Origin: Sva-07 sp942492715
GTDB taxonomy: Bacteria; Actinomycetota; Acidimicrobiia; Acidimicrobiales; Ilumatobacteraceae
Direction of reading: 5' to 3'
Length of the DNA: 64,000 bases
NCBI GenBank assembly: GCA_942492715.1
Contig: CALOFW010000017.1
Span: 434,001-498,000 of the forward strand
Part shown: positions 52,839 through 61,236 of the stretch, piece after piece
Layout: every line of letters starts with the position of its first letter
Numbering within the stretch: position 1 is the first letter of the stretch
Program-made: the position numbers and the translations under genes
Notes under the pieces: generated by a model
Databases searched by the model: none
Seen by the model: the letters and a program-made list of their open reading frames with translations, nothing else
What the model was told of the DNA's origin: nothing

Positions 52839-53867
52839 ATGGACGTGTCACCTCCCGACGGGAACGACCCGGGTGCGTTCCAGCGGGTGAGCGCCTGGGG
52901 CCGGGCGCACGCGGAGCGGGCAACGGCCCGATTCGCGGTGCTGCGTGAGCGCGTGGAGATCGTCGACGTCGGTGCGCGTGTCTACGAGCGCGACAAGGGG
53001 GCCGGCGGCACGCTGCTGGGCAGCGCCCTGGCCCTGCGACTCTTCCTCTTCTTCGTACCGTTCGTCCTGCTGATCGTCGGACTTGCGGGCGTGTTGGGCA
53101 AGCCGTCGGACGGCTCGGCGGTGGCCGAGAACGCCGGACTCGGCGGCACCCTGGCGAACTACATCGACGATGCATTCGGCCAGAGCGGCAACACCCCGTG
53201 GATCGCGCTCGTGGTCGGACTCCTCGGCGTCGCGACGACCGGGTGGTCGCTGACGAGGGCGCTCGTGCTCTCGAGCGCGTTGTCGTGGAGGATGGGCGGC
53301 AGGCAACACACGCCCATCCGAGCCATCGGCATCGTCGTGGGGCTGATCGTGAGCATCACGCTGTCGGCGGCGATCGCGAACCGGATCAACCAGACGACCG
53401 GGGTCGCCGTCGCGTCGATGTCGCTGCTCGGCCTGACGGCCGTCTACTCCGTGTTGTGGTTGCTGCTCCTGCAGGCGCTGCCGCGAGCGACGACCGACCC
53501 GGGCGCGTCACTGCCGGGCGCAGCGTTCGTCGCGCTGGTGATCGCTGCCCTCCAGGCGATCACCCAGTTCTACCTCCCACACCAGGTCGACAGCTCCTCG
53601 CAGCTGTACGGGCTGGTCGGCGTGCTGGTCGCCTTCCTCGGCTGGTTCTTCTTCATCGGCCGTGCGATCGCATTCTCCTTCGCCCTCAATGCCGTGATCT
53701 ACGAGCAGGTGGGCAGCCTGTCGACGGTGTTCTTCGCAATTCCGGTGATCCGCCAGATCCCGCGCAGGGTTCCCTCCGTCGAGCGTTACTTCGCCCTCGA
53801 CCACGTCGCCGACGGAGACCACGAGCCGGACGGACCCAGCGGGTTGCCAGGGGTCGATCGGCCCTGA
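52839..53867 (+). CDS. YihY/UPF0761 family membrane protein
   Basis: 342-residue polytopic membrane protein. At least six hydrophobic segments are present, including LALRLFLFFVPFVLLIVGLAGVLG, IALVVGLLGVATTGWSLTRAL, the AIGIVVGLIVSITLSAAIANRI stretch, SVLWLLLLQALP and LVGVLVAFLGWFFFIGRAIAFSFALNAV. The pattern is that of YihY, formerly called ribonuclease BN; its true role is unknown, with transport or cell-envelope roles proposed. The start ATG at 52839 lies in a compact run of same-strand genes. Confidence 0.88.
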   Translation: MDVSPPDGNDPGAFQRVSAWGRAHAERATARFAVLRERVEIVDVGARVYERDKGAGGTLLGSALALRLFLFFVPFVLLIVGLAGVLGKPSDGSAVAENAGLGGTLANYIDDAFGQSGNTPWIALVVGLLGVATTGWSLTRALVLSSALSWRMGGRQHTPIRAIGIVVGLIVSITLSAAIANRINQTTGVAVASMSLLGLTAVYSVLWLLLLQALPRATTDPGASLPGAAFVALVIAALQAITQFYLPHQVDSSSQLYGLVGVLVAFLGWFFFIGRAIAFSFALNAVIYEQVGSLSTVFFAIPVIRQIPRRVPSVERYFALDHVADGDHEPDGPSGLPGVDRP

Positions 53868-53912
53868 CGCTCGACGGGGACGATCGGTACGGTCGCCCCA
53901 GGAGGTGTTGCC

Positions 53913-55121
53913 ATGGACTTCGAGGTGTCGGAGCAGATGGAGACCATCTTGACGATGGTCCGTGAGTTCGTCGATCGCGAGCTCGTCCCGATCGAGGGCG
54001 AGATGTTGCACGGATCGCCCGAGACGGTGCAGGAGATGGTGGTCGCCGCCCAGGACAAGGTGCGCCAGATGGGGTTGTGGGCGCCGAACCACCCCGAGGA
54101 ATTCGGTGGGCTCGGGCTGTCGATGGTCGACCACGGCCTCCTGAGCGAAGCGCTCGGACGTTCACCGCTCGGCCACACGGTGTTCGGGTCGCAGGCGCCC
54201 GACGCCGGCAACATCGAGATCCTTCACCTCCACGCCACCGAGGAACAGCGCGAGCGGTTCCTGCGGCCGCTGGTCGAAGGGAAGATCCGCAGCTGCTTCT
54301 CGATGACCGAGCCCGAGACCGCTGGATCGAACCCGCTGCTGTTGGAGACGACGGCGGTCAAGGACGGCGACGACTACGTGATCAACGGGCAGAAATGGTT
54401 CACCTCGTCGGCCGACGGTGCGTCGTTCGCGATCGTGATGGCGGTCACCGATCCCGATGCGCCGCCGTACGCGCGCACCAGCATGATCATCGTCCCGACG
54501 GACACGCCGGGCTTCAACCTGGTGCGCAACGTGAGCGTGATGGGCCACGCCGGGTCGGGCCATGCGAGCCACGGCGAGGTGATCTACCAGTCGTGCCGGG
54601 TGCCGCAGGCGAACCTGCTCGGGCCGGAGGGCGGCGGGTTCGTGATCGCCCAGGAACGGCTCGGGCCGGGCCGCATCCATCACTGCATGCGATGGCTCGG
54701 GATCGCCAGCCGTTCCTTCGACATGATGTGCGAGCGTGCGAACGCCCGTGTGATCACGCCCGACGGGGAGACGCTCGCCGACCGGCAGGTGATCCAGCAC
54801 TGGGCGGCCGAACTCGACGCCGAGATCCGCGGTGCCCGCCTGCAGACACTGCACGCGGCGTGGATGATCGACCGGCACGGCCCGAAGGCGGCGCGCGACG
54901 AGATCTCGGCGATCAAGTTCTCGGTGGCGAACACGATGCTGAAGGCGGTCGACACCGCAATCCAGGTGCATGGGGCGCTCGGCGTCACCGACGACACGAT
55001 CCTCGCCTACTGGTACCGCCACGAGCGCGCTGCCCGCATCTACGACGGCGCCGACGAGGTGCACAAGACCTCGCTCGGCCGCCGCATCCTCCGCCGCTAC
55101 GCCGTTACATCTGGGGTCTGA
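53913..55121 (+). CDS. Acyl-CoA dehydrogenase, ACAD10/11-like
   Basis: 402-residue flavoenzyme. Residues 1-130 form the N-terminal helical domain, FSMTEPETAGSNPLLL (about 129-144) is the flavin/substrate loop, and VINGQKWFTSSADGA follows. The C-terminal text HGALGVTDDTILAYWYRHERAARIYDGADEVHKTSLGRRIL resembles ACAD10/11 and similar FadE proteins. The last five residues, VTSGV, and the TGA are encoded inside the 31-bp palindrome, so the natural C-terminus may have been replaced. Confidence 0.93.
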   Translation: MDFEVSEQMETILTMVREFVDRELVPIEGEMLHGSPETVQEMVVAAQDKVRQMGLWAPNHPEEFGGLGLSMVDHGLLSEALGRSPLGHTVFGSQAPDAGNIEILHLHATEEQRERFLRPLVEGKIRSCFSMTEPETAGSNPLLLETTAVKDGDDYVINGQKWFTSSADGASFAIVMAVTDPDAPPYARTSMIIVPTDTPGFNLVRNVSVMGHAGSGHASHGEVIYQSCRVPQANLLGPEGGGFVIAQERLGPGRIHHCMRWLGIASRSFDMMCERANARVITPDGETLADRQVIQHWAAELDAEIRGARLQTLHAAWMIDRHGPKAARDEISAIKFSVANTMLKAVDTAIQVHGALGVTDDTILAYWYRHERAARIYDGADEVHKTSLGRRILRRYAVTSGV

Positions 55122-55134
55122 CCCCAGATGTAAC
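55104..55134. repeat. 31-bp perfect palindrome, copy 2
   Basis: The sequence is identical to 14095-14125, with 15-bp arms around a central T. It lies at the convergent end of the acyl-CoA dehydrogenase and glutamate-synthase-like genes, overlaps both, and supplies both stop codons: TGA for the plus gene and TAA for the minus gene. The same GGTC flank follows both copies on the plus strand. Confidence 0.85.
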
Positions 55135-56622
55135 GGTCGGGACGCCCCAGTCGGGTTCGTAGTCGAAGATCGCCCGGGCCGACGATGCGCCGAAGCGGTC
55201 GTCGAGCACGTCGACGTGGTCGAGTGAGATCAGTGCGGGGTGGCGGACGCCACAGGCGCGGCTGAGCGACAGCAGATCCTTGCGCAACGTGATGATGTAG
55301 TTGGCGAGCCGCGCGGCTTTCAGCTCGGGGTCGAGGCCGTGGACGAGCCACGGGTTCTGCGTGGCGACACCGGTGGGGCACTTGCCGGTGTGGCACCGCT
55401 GGGCCTGGATGCACCCGATCGCCATCATCGCCTCGCGGGCGACGTTGACCATGTCGCATCCCAGCCCGAACGCCAGCGTCGTCTCGTGTGGGAAACCGAG
55501 CTTGCCCGAGCCGACGAACACGACCCGATCGGCGATCCCCCGCTTGGCGAACTCCCGGTAGACGCGGCTGAAGCCGACCTTGAACGGCAGCGCCACCTGA
55601 TCGGTGAACACGAGCGGACCGGCACCGGTGCCGCCCTCGCCCCCGTCGATCGTGATGAAGTCGACGCCGCGTTCACCCGACACCATCGCCTCGGCCAGGT
55701 CCGACCAGATCGCCGACTCCCCGATCGCCGACTTGATCCCGACCGGCAAGCCGGTCGCCTCGGCGATGCGTTCGACGAAGTCGAGCAGCGAGTCGACGTC
55801 GTCGAACTCGGGGTGGGCGGCGGGGCTGATGCAGTCGCGATCCTGCGGCACGCCGCGGATCTCGCTGATCTCCCGTGTGATCTTCGACGCGGGGAGCACC
55901 CCGCCGAGTCCCGGCTTGGCGCCCTGGCTGAGCTTGATCTCGATCGCCCGCACCGGATTCGCGGCAACGGTCTCGACGACGCGGCCGAGGTCGAAGCGAC
56001 CGTCGGCGTCGCGGGCACCGAAGTAGCCGCTGCCGAGCTGCCAGATCAGCTCGCCACCCCGCTGGTGATACGGGGAGATCCCGCCCTCCCCGGTGTTGTG
56101 CAGGCAGCCGGCGATCTTGGCGCCCTGGTTGAGCGCGGCGATCGCGTTCGACGACAACGCTCCGTAGCTCATCGCCGACACGTTGACCACCGAGGTCGGC
56201 CGGAACGCCTTCGGCCGGCCGCGTGCCTCGCCCATCACCTTGGCGACCGGGATGCGGTACTGGTCGTCGTAGTCGTCGTCGCCGGGCACGGGCGCGCGCA
56301 AGGGGAACGGCGAGTGCTTGATGATGAAGTAGTTCGGCGAGGTCTCGAGGTCCTTGCTGGTGCCGAACGCGAAGTAGTTGTTCTCCTGCTTCGACGACGC
56401 GTAGATCCACCGGCGCTGCTCCCGATTGAAGGGTCGCTCCTCGGTGTTGCTGGTGACGATGTACTGGCGCAGCTCGGGCCCGACCTCCTCGAGGAAGTAC
56501 CGGGCGTGGCCGAGCACCGGGAAGTTGCGCAGGATCGAGTGCCGCTTCTGGCGCAGGTCGTAGGCCGTCACCACCGCCACACCTGCCGCCATGACCGCTG
56601 CCAGGTTGCGACGCCGCCCCAT
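55105..56622 (-). CDS. FMN-binding glutamate synthase-like protein
   Basis: 505-residue protein related to the FMN domain of glutamate synthase large subunit. An N-terminal hydrophobic stretch (LAAVMAAGVAVVTAYDL) suggests membrane attachment. The domain is marked by GCLHNTGEGGISPYH, AIEIKLSQGAKPGLGGVLPASKIT and DFITIDGGEGGTGAGPLVFTDQ. The Fe-S cysteines are in CIQAQRCHTGKCPTG. The amidotransferase half is absent, so it is probably not a glutamate synthase but a related flavoprotein. The ATG at 56622 is chosen; the end VTSGVRPQM is encoded by the palindrome. Confidence 0.9.
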   Translation of the reverse strand: MGRRRNLAAVMAAGVAVVTAYDLRQKRHSILRNFPVLGHARYFLEEVGPELRQYIVTSNTEERPFNREQRRWIYASSKQENNYFAFGTSKDLETSPNYFIIKHSPFPLRAPVPGDDDYDDQYRIPVAKVMGEARGRPKAFRPTSVVNVSAMSYGALSSNAIAALNQGAKIAGCLHNTGEGGISPYHQRGGELIWQLGSGYFGARDADGRFDLGRVVETVAANPVRAIEIKLSQGAKPGLGGVLPASKITREISEIRGVPQDRDCISPAAHPEFDDVDSLLDFVERIAEATGLPVGIKSAIGESAIWSDLAEAMVSGERGVDFITIDGGEGGTGAGPLVFTDQVALPFKVGFSRVYREFAKRGIADRVVFVGSGKLGFPHETTLAFGLGCDMVNVAREAMMAIGCIQAQRCHTGKCPTGVATQNPWLVHGLDPELKAARLANYIITLRKDLLSLSRACGVRHPALISLDHVDVLDDRFGASSARAIFDYEPDWGVPTVTSGVRPQM

Positions 56623-56725
56623 GCATCGAACGTACGGCTCGCGGGCCCTTCCGGTGAAGGGTCTTCGGACCCGCGACGGCATCTCCGGGGGCGGCACGCA
56701 CGGGACGTCGTGTCATGCTGGCGTG

Positions 56726-57562
56726 ATGACGAGATCGATCGACACCGGCACGAACGACCTGCTCGCCCACGTCGACGGCCACCTCGGCGTGATCACGTTC
56801 AACCGACCCGAGCGACGCAACGCGCTCTCCGACCCGATGTACGCCGGGTTCGACCGGGTGCTTCCGATCATGGCCGCCGACCCCGAGGTGCGGGTGCTCG
56901 TGGTGACCGGTGCGGGCGGAGCGTTCTGCGCTGGCGGCGACGTCAAGGGCATGAACGAATCCCACCGGAGCGGGACGCCGCGCCCGGGTCGAGACGGTGG
57001 CAGGGACGAGCAGGTCGCCAGGTTGCAGCAGCTCCAACGTCAGGTGTCGTTGGCGCTCCACGAGTTCCCGGCCCCCGTGGTCGCCGTCCTGCCGGGTGCC
57101 GCCGCCGGCGCAGGGCTGTCGATCGCACTGGCGGCCGACCTCCGGATCGCTGCCGAACGCGCGGTGCTGGTCACCGCGTTCGCGAACGTCGGTGCCTCCG
57201 GTGACTTCGGTGGATCCTGGTTCCTCACCCAACTCGTGGGGAGCGCCAAGGCGAAGGAGCTCTATTACACCTCGCCGCGGCTCACCGCCCGCGACGCCCT
57301 CGACCTCGGCATCGTCAACGAGGTGCTCGCCGACGACGGGTTCGACGAGGCGGCACTCGACTGGTGCCGCACGCTCGCCGGCGGCGCACCGATCGCGCTG
57401 CGTCTCATGAAGCAGAACCTGAACCGGGCACTCGTCACCGACCTCGCGACCGCGCTCGACGCCGAGGCACCGAACATGGTCGAGACGATGTCGACCGCCG
57501 ATCACCGGGAGGCGGCCGCGGCGTTCGTCGAGAAGCGCCGCCCGGTCTTCGGCGGCAGCTGA
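56726..57562 (+). CDS. Enoyl-CoA hydratase/isomerase (PaaG-like)
   Basis: 278-residue crotonase. The oxyanion segment GAGGAFCAGGDVKGMN (about 60-75) and AAAGAGLSIALAADLRIAAERAVLVTAFANVGASGDFGGSWFLTQLVG are typical of PaaG/epoxyphenylacetyl-CoA-isomerase-like enzymes. An inserted Gly/Arg-rich loop (about 76-95) is longer than usual. The ATG at 56726 begins the conserved fold. It is separated from the divergent flavoprotein gene by about 100 bp. Confidence 0.9.
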   Translation: MTRSIDTGTNDLLAHVDGHLGVITFNRPERRNALSDPMYAGFDRVLPIMAADPEVRVLVVTGAGGAFCAGGDVKGMNESHRSGTPRPGRDGGRDEQVARLQQLQRQVSLALHEFPAPVVAVLPGAAAGAGLSIALAADLRIAAERAVLVTAFANVGASGDFGGSWFLTQLVGSAKAKELYYTSPRLTARDALDLGIVNEVLADDGFDEAALDWCRTLAGGAPIALRLMKQNLNRALVTDLATALDAEAPNMVETMSTADHREAAAAFVEKRRPVFGGS

Positions 57563-57590
57563 CGTACTCGGTCGCGCCTACGGTTCGGCC

Positions 57591-59978
57591 ATGGCGCAGG
57601 AGCAGATCACCGAGTACCCGCCGACCGAGCCGTTCCCGGGGGTGATCGGGCGCACGCTCGACACGTCGTCACCGGCATGGCCGGCTCCGAAGCGGGCGCC
57701 GCAGGGCTCGCCGAACGTGGTGGTGGTGCTGTGGGACGACGTCGGTTTCGGCCAGCTCTCGCCGTTCGGCGGGTTGTGCGAAACGCCGACACTCGACCGG
57801 ATCGCCGCCCGCGGCCTGCGCTACTCGAACTTCCACACGACCGCGCTGTGCACGCCGACGCGCGGCTGCCTGATGACGGGCCGCAACCACCACTCGCTCG
57901 GGTTGTCGGCCATCACCGAGACGTCGCTCGGCTTCCCCGCGCACAACAGCTTCATCGGGTTCGAGCACGGCTTCCTCCCCGAGATGCTGTTGGAGCACGG
58001 CTACAACACGTTCGCGATCGGCAAGTGGCACCTGACCGCGCCCACCGAGTCGACGACCGCCGGGCCGTTCAACCGCTGGCCGCTCGGGCGAGGGTTCGAA
58101 CGGTTCTACGGGTTCCTCGCCGGATCGACCGACCACTGGTACCCCGACCTCGTGTACGACAACCACCCGATCCCGGCGCCGGCGAAGCCCGAGGACGGGT
58201 ACCACCTCAACATCGACCTCGCCGACCACGCGATCCAGTTCGTCAAGGACGCCCACGTCCATGCCCCCGACAAACCATTCCTCCTCTACTACGCGCTCGG
58301 CGCCGGACACTCGCCGCACCACGTGGAACCGGACTGGATCGAGAAGTACGAAGGTCGCTTCGACGGCGGCTGGGACGAGTACCGCCGCGTCGTGTTCGGG
58401 CGCCAGTTGGCCGAGGGCATCGTGCCGCCCGACACCGTGCTGTCGGAGCGCGACCCCGACGTGCCGGCGTGGGAGAGCCTGAGCGACGACGAGCGGCGGA
58501 TGTACGCCCGCGAGATGGAGGTGTACGCCGGGTTCGTCGAGCAGTCCGACCATCACCTCGGCCGCGTCGTCGACTTCATCGACGAACTCGGCGAGCTCGA
58601 CAACACGATCATCGTGGTGATGTCGGACAACGGCGCGAGCGCGGAGGGTGGCGTGCACGGCACCTTCAACGAGGTGCAGTTCTTCAACGGGGTACCCGAG
58701 ACGCTCGAGAAGAACCTCGAGTACTTCGATCGCTGGGGCGGCCCCGACACCTACCCGCACTACTCGTGGGGCTGGGCGTGGGCGGGCAACACGCCGTTCC
58801 GCCGATGGAAGCGCGAGACGTACCGCGGTGGTGTGACCGATCCGTGCATCGTGTCGTGGCCCGCTGGTATCGCCGGCCACGGCGAGGTCCGCACCCAGTA
58901 CACGCACGTCACCGACATCCTGCCGACGCTGCTCGACGCCCTCGGCATCGAGCCGCCCGACGTGATCCGTGGTGTCGAGCAGTCGCCGATCCACGGGACG
59001 AGCTTCGCCCACACGTTCGACGCGCCGGACGCCCCGTCGGCCAAGACGACGCAGTACTTCGAGATGTTCGGCAGCCGGTCGATCTTCCACGAGGGGTGGA
59101 AGGCGAACTGCCCGGTGCCGGGGCCGAGCTTCGCCGAGGCCGCGGAGAAGGGGCGCCGGTTCGGTCAGGCGCTGACCGCGGAGACGCTGGAGCAGCTCGA
59201 CGTCGACGGCTGGGAGTTGTACGACGTGGCGGCCGATCCGGCCGAGACCCGCAACCTGGCAGCGGAGATGCCCGACAAGGTCGCCGAGATGCGTGCGCTG
59301 TGGTACGAGCAGGCCGAGGAGTACGGCGTGTTCCCGCTCGCCTCCGCCGGCATCTCGCGCCTGCTGACCGTACGTCCGACGATCGCCCCGCCCCGCGACC
59401 AGCTCGTCTGGTATCCGGACGCTGCACCGGTGTACTTCGGTGCGTCGCCGCGCCTCTACAACCGGCCGTACGCGATCACCGCGGAGCTGACGGTTCCCGA
59501 CGGCGACATCGCTGCCGGGGCGTCCGACGGCATCCTGGCCAGCCACGGGAACCGTCATGGCGGGTACGCGTTCATGGTGCTCGGCGGGCGCCTCCACCAC
59601 GTCTACAACTGGGTCGGCTCGGCGCGGTTCACGACCGTGAGCGCCGACGTCCTGTCGCCCGGCGATCACGAGGTGCGCTTCGAGTTCGAGCCGACCGGCG
59701 CACCCGATCTCGGCGCCGGGAAGGGGGCGCCGGGCCGCGGCCTGCTGTACGTCGACGGCCGACTCGTCGGAGCCACCGAGTTCCCGTTCAGCACCACCAA
59801 CCGGATGGGCCCGGTCGGCTTCAGCTGCGGCTATGCGGCGTTCGACACGGTGGCCCCCGACCTCTACACCGCGCCGTTCCGGTTCCGGGGCACCCTTCAT
59901 CGGCTGACGGTCGACATCTCGGGCGAACTGCTCCGACACGACGAGGCCGAACTCCGTGGCCTGATGGCGCAGCAGTAG
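57591..59978 (+). CDS. Arylsulfatase-family sulfatase
   Basis: 795-residue alkaline-phosphatase-fold sulfatase. Metal ligands are in VVVLWDDVGFGQLSPFGG. The maturation motif CTPTRGCLMTGRN gives Cys87, converted to formylglycine by a separate enzyme. GKWHL and the SDNGASAEGG segment complete the site. An extra C-terminal beta domain of about 200 residues, common in large arylsulfatases, follows. No signal peptide is apparent. It probably removes sulfate esters from aromatic or carbohydrate compounds. The ATG at 57591 precedes the fold by about 40 residues. Confidence 0.92.
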   Translation: MAQEQITEYPPTEPFPGVIGRTLDTSSPAWPAPKRAPQGSPNVVVVLWDDVGFGQLSPFGGLCETPTLDRIAARGLRYSNFHTTALCTPTRGCLMTGRNHHSLGLSAITETSLGFPAHNSFIGFEHGFLPEMLLEHGYNTFAIGKWHLTAPTESTTAGPFNRWPLGRGFERFYGFLAGSTDHWYPDLVYDNHPIPAPAKPEDGYHLNIDLADHAIQFVKDAHVHAPDKPFLLYYALGAGHSPHHVEPDWIEKYEGRFDGGWDEYRRVVFGRQLAEGIVPPDTVLSERDPDVPAWESLSDDERRMYAREMEVYAGFVEQSDHHLGRVVDFIDELGELDNTIIVVMSDNGASAEGGVHGTFNEVQFFNGVPETLEKNLEYFDRWGGPDTYPHYSWGWAWAGNTPFRRWKRETYRGGVTDPCIVSWPAGIAGHGEVRTQYTHVTDILPTLLDALGIEPPDVIRGVEQSPIHGTSFAHTFDAPDAPSAKTTQYFEMFGSRSIFHEGWKANCPVPGPSFAEAAEKGRRFGQALTAETLEQLDVDGWELYDVAADPAETRNLAAEMPDKVAEMRALWYEQAEEYGVFPLASAGISRLLTVRPTIAPPRDQLVWYPDAAPVYFGASPRLYNRPYAITAELTVPDGDIAAGASDGILASHGNRHGGYAFMVLGGRLHHVYNWVGSARFTTVSADVLSPGDHEVRFEFEPTGAPDLGAGKGAPGRGLLYVDGRLVGATEFPFSTTNRMGPVGFSCGYAAFDTVAPDLYTAPFRFRGTLHRLTVDISGELLRHDEAELRGLMAQQ

Positions 59979-59998
59979 GACGGTGCAAGACTGATCCC

Positions 59999-60451
59999 AT
60001 GGAATCGATCGTTCTGCTGTGCACCGATGGATCCGATGTGTCGATCGAGGCACTGCGATCGTCACTCCCCGTCCTGGCACCGGCCGACAGGACCATCGTG
60101 GTCGTCGTCGAGTTGCCGGCGGACACGAAGCTGATCACCGGAACCGGCTTCTCGGGGCGGTCGGGCGAGGACCTGTCGGCCCAGATCGAGACCAGCGGCG
60201 ATGTCGCGGCGAAACACATCCTCGACACGACGGTCGAGGCGCTCGGGTTGGATGACGTCGAGCTGATGGCGTTGGTGGGCAAGCCCGGCCCCGCGATCTG
60301 CGAGCTCGCGGCGTCGCTCCCCGCCAGCGTGATCGTGATCGGCACCAGCGGTCGCAGCGGCCTCAGGCGGGCGATGATCGGCTCGACGTCGGACCACGTG
60401 GTGCGTCACGCGCCCTGCCCGGTGCTCGTCCAGGGCGTCGGCCAGCACTGA
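59999..60451 (+). CDS. Universal stress protein
   Basis: 150-residue UspA-type protein. It begins IVLLCTDGSDVSIEALRSSLPVLA and ends with the ATP-binding pattern VIVIGTSGRSGLRRAMIGSTSDHVVRHAPCPVLV (G-x2-G-x9-G-S). It lies 20 bp after the sulfatase stop and is convergent with the acyltransferase gene. Function is stress-related and non-specific. Confidence 0.9.
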   Translation: MESIVLLCTDGSDVSIEALRSSLPVLAPADRTIVVVVELPADTKLITGTGFSGRSGEDLSAQIETSGDVAAKHILDTTVEALGLDDVELMALVGKPGPAICELAASLPASVIVIGTSGRSGLRRAMIGSTSDHVVRHAPCPVLVQGVGQH

Positions 60452-60463
60452 GCGGCGCGCCGT

Positions 60464-61183
60464 TCAGTGAACGGCGTGCGGGATCGCGGCGAAGTCGTCG
60501 ACGTAGCGCTCGTCGCAGAGGCCGGCGATGTCGGCCATGAACCGGTCGGTGACCTCACGCCGCGCCCGGTTGGTGCTCCTGGTGTAGCCGAGCCCCCTGA
60601 CACTGATCGGTTCGCCGATCGTGATCGTCGCCTGCTGGAACGGTCGCACGATCCGTGCGCCGGTGGGCAACACACGGTCGGTGCCGATGATGCCGACCGG
60701 CACGATCGGTGCACCGGTGATCAATGCGAGGTGTGCGGCGCCGACGTGCCCGCGGTGCAGCAGTCCGTCGCGTGAGCGCGTGCCCTCGGGAAACACGCCG
60801 ATCATCTCGCCGCGTGCGAGCACCTCGGCGACCTCGTCGAACACGTGCGGAAGATCGCCCGGATTCTCGCGCCGCACCGGGATCATCCCGGCGCCGCAGA
60901 ACAACCAGTTGGTGATCGGGTTGTCGGTGTACTCGGCCTTGCCGATGAACGCCACCGGTCGGGGGAGCGAGAACATCAGCAGGATCGAGTCGAAGAACGA
61001 CACGTGATTCGCGACGACGATCACCGGGCCGTCGGCGGGCAGGTGCTCGGCGCCGTCGACCCGCAGGCGGATCAGACCACGCCGTGCGGGTGCCGTGAGC
61101 AACCGGACGAGTTCGTACGCCGTCCCGTGGGCCCGCCAGTCCCCCTCGGCCTGGGAGGCCCACTGCCGGACGACGTCGAACAC
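60464..61183 (-). CDS. 1-Acyl-sn-glycerol-3-phosphate acyltransferase-like (PlsC family)
   Basis: 239-residue membrane-associated acyltransferase. The catalytic NHVSFFD motif (His60, Asp65) and the substrate motif FPEGTRS (131-137) are clear, as is VPVGIIGTDRVLP. It acylates lysophosphatidic acid or a related glycerolipid. The GTG at 61183 is chosen; a TTG at 61219 is the alternative and neither has a well-spaced binding site (GGAGG abuts the GTG). Confidence 0.88.
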   Translation of the reverse strand: MFDVVRQWASQAEGDWRAHGTAYELVRLLTAPARRGLIRLRVDGAEHLPADGPVIVVANHVSFFDSILLMFSLPRPVAFIGKAEYTDNPITNWLFCGAGMIPVRRENPGDLPHVFDEVAEVLARGEMIGVFPEGTRSRDGLLHRGHVGAAHLALITGAPIVPVGIIGTDRVLPTGARIVRPFQQATITIGEPISVRGLGYTRSTNRARREVTDRFMADIAGLCDERYVDDFAAIPHAVH

Positions 61184-61236
61184 CCTCCGACTCTGGCCGC
61201 CTCCGAGCGGCCTCGGCAAGGGCCGGAGGTCCCGGC

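Noticed and set aside
57669..60080. 803-codon open frame antisense to the sulfatase gene
   Set aside because: It is the complement of a clearly identified sulfatase in high-GC DNA. The translation is Arg/Val-rich with no family motif, typical of GC-driven shadow frames.
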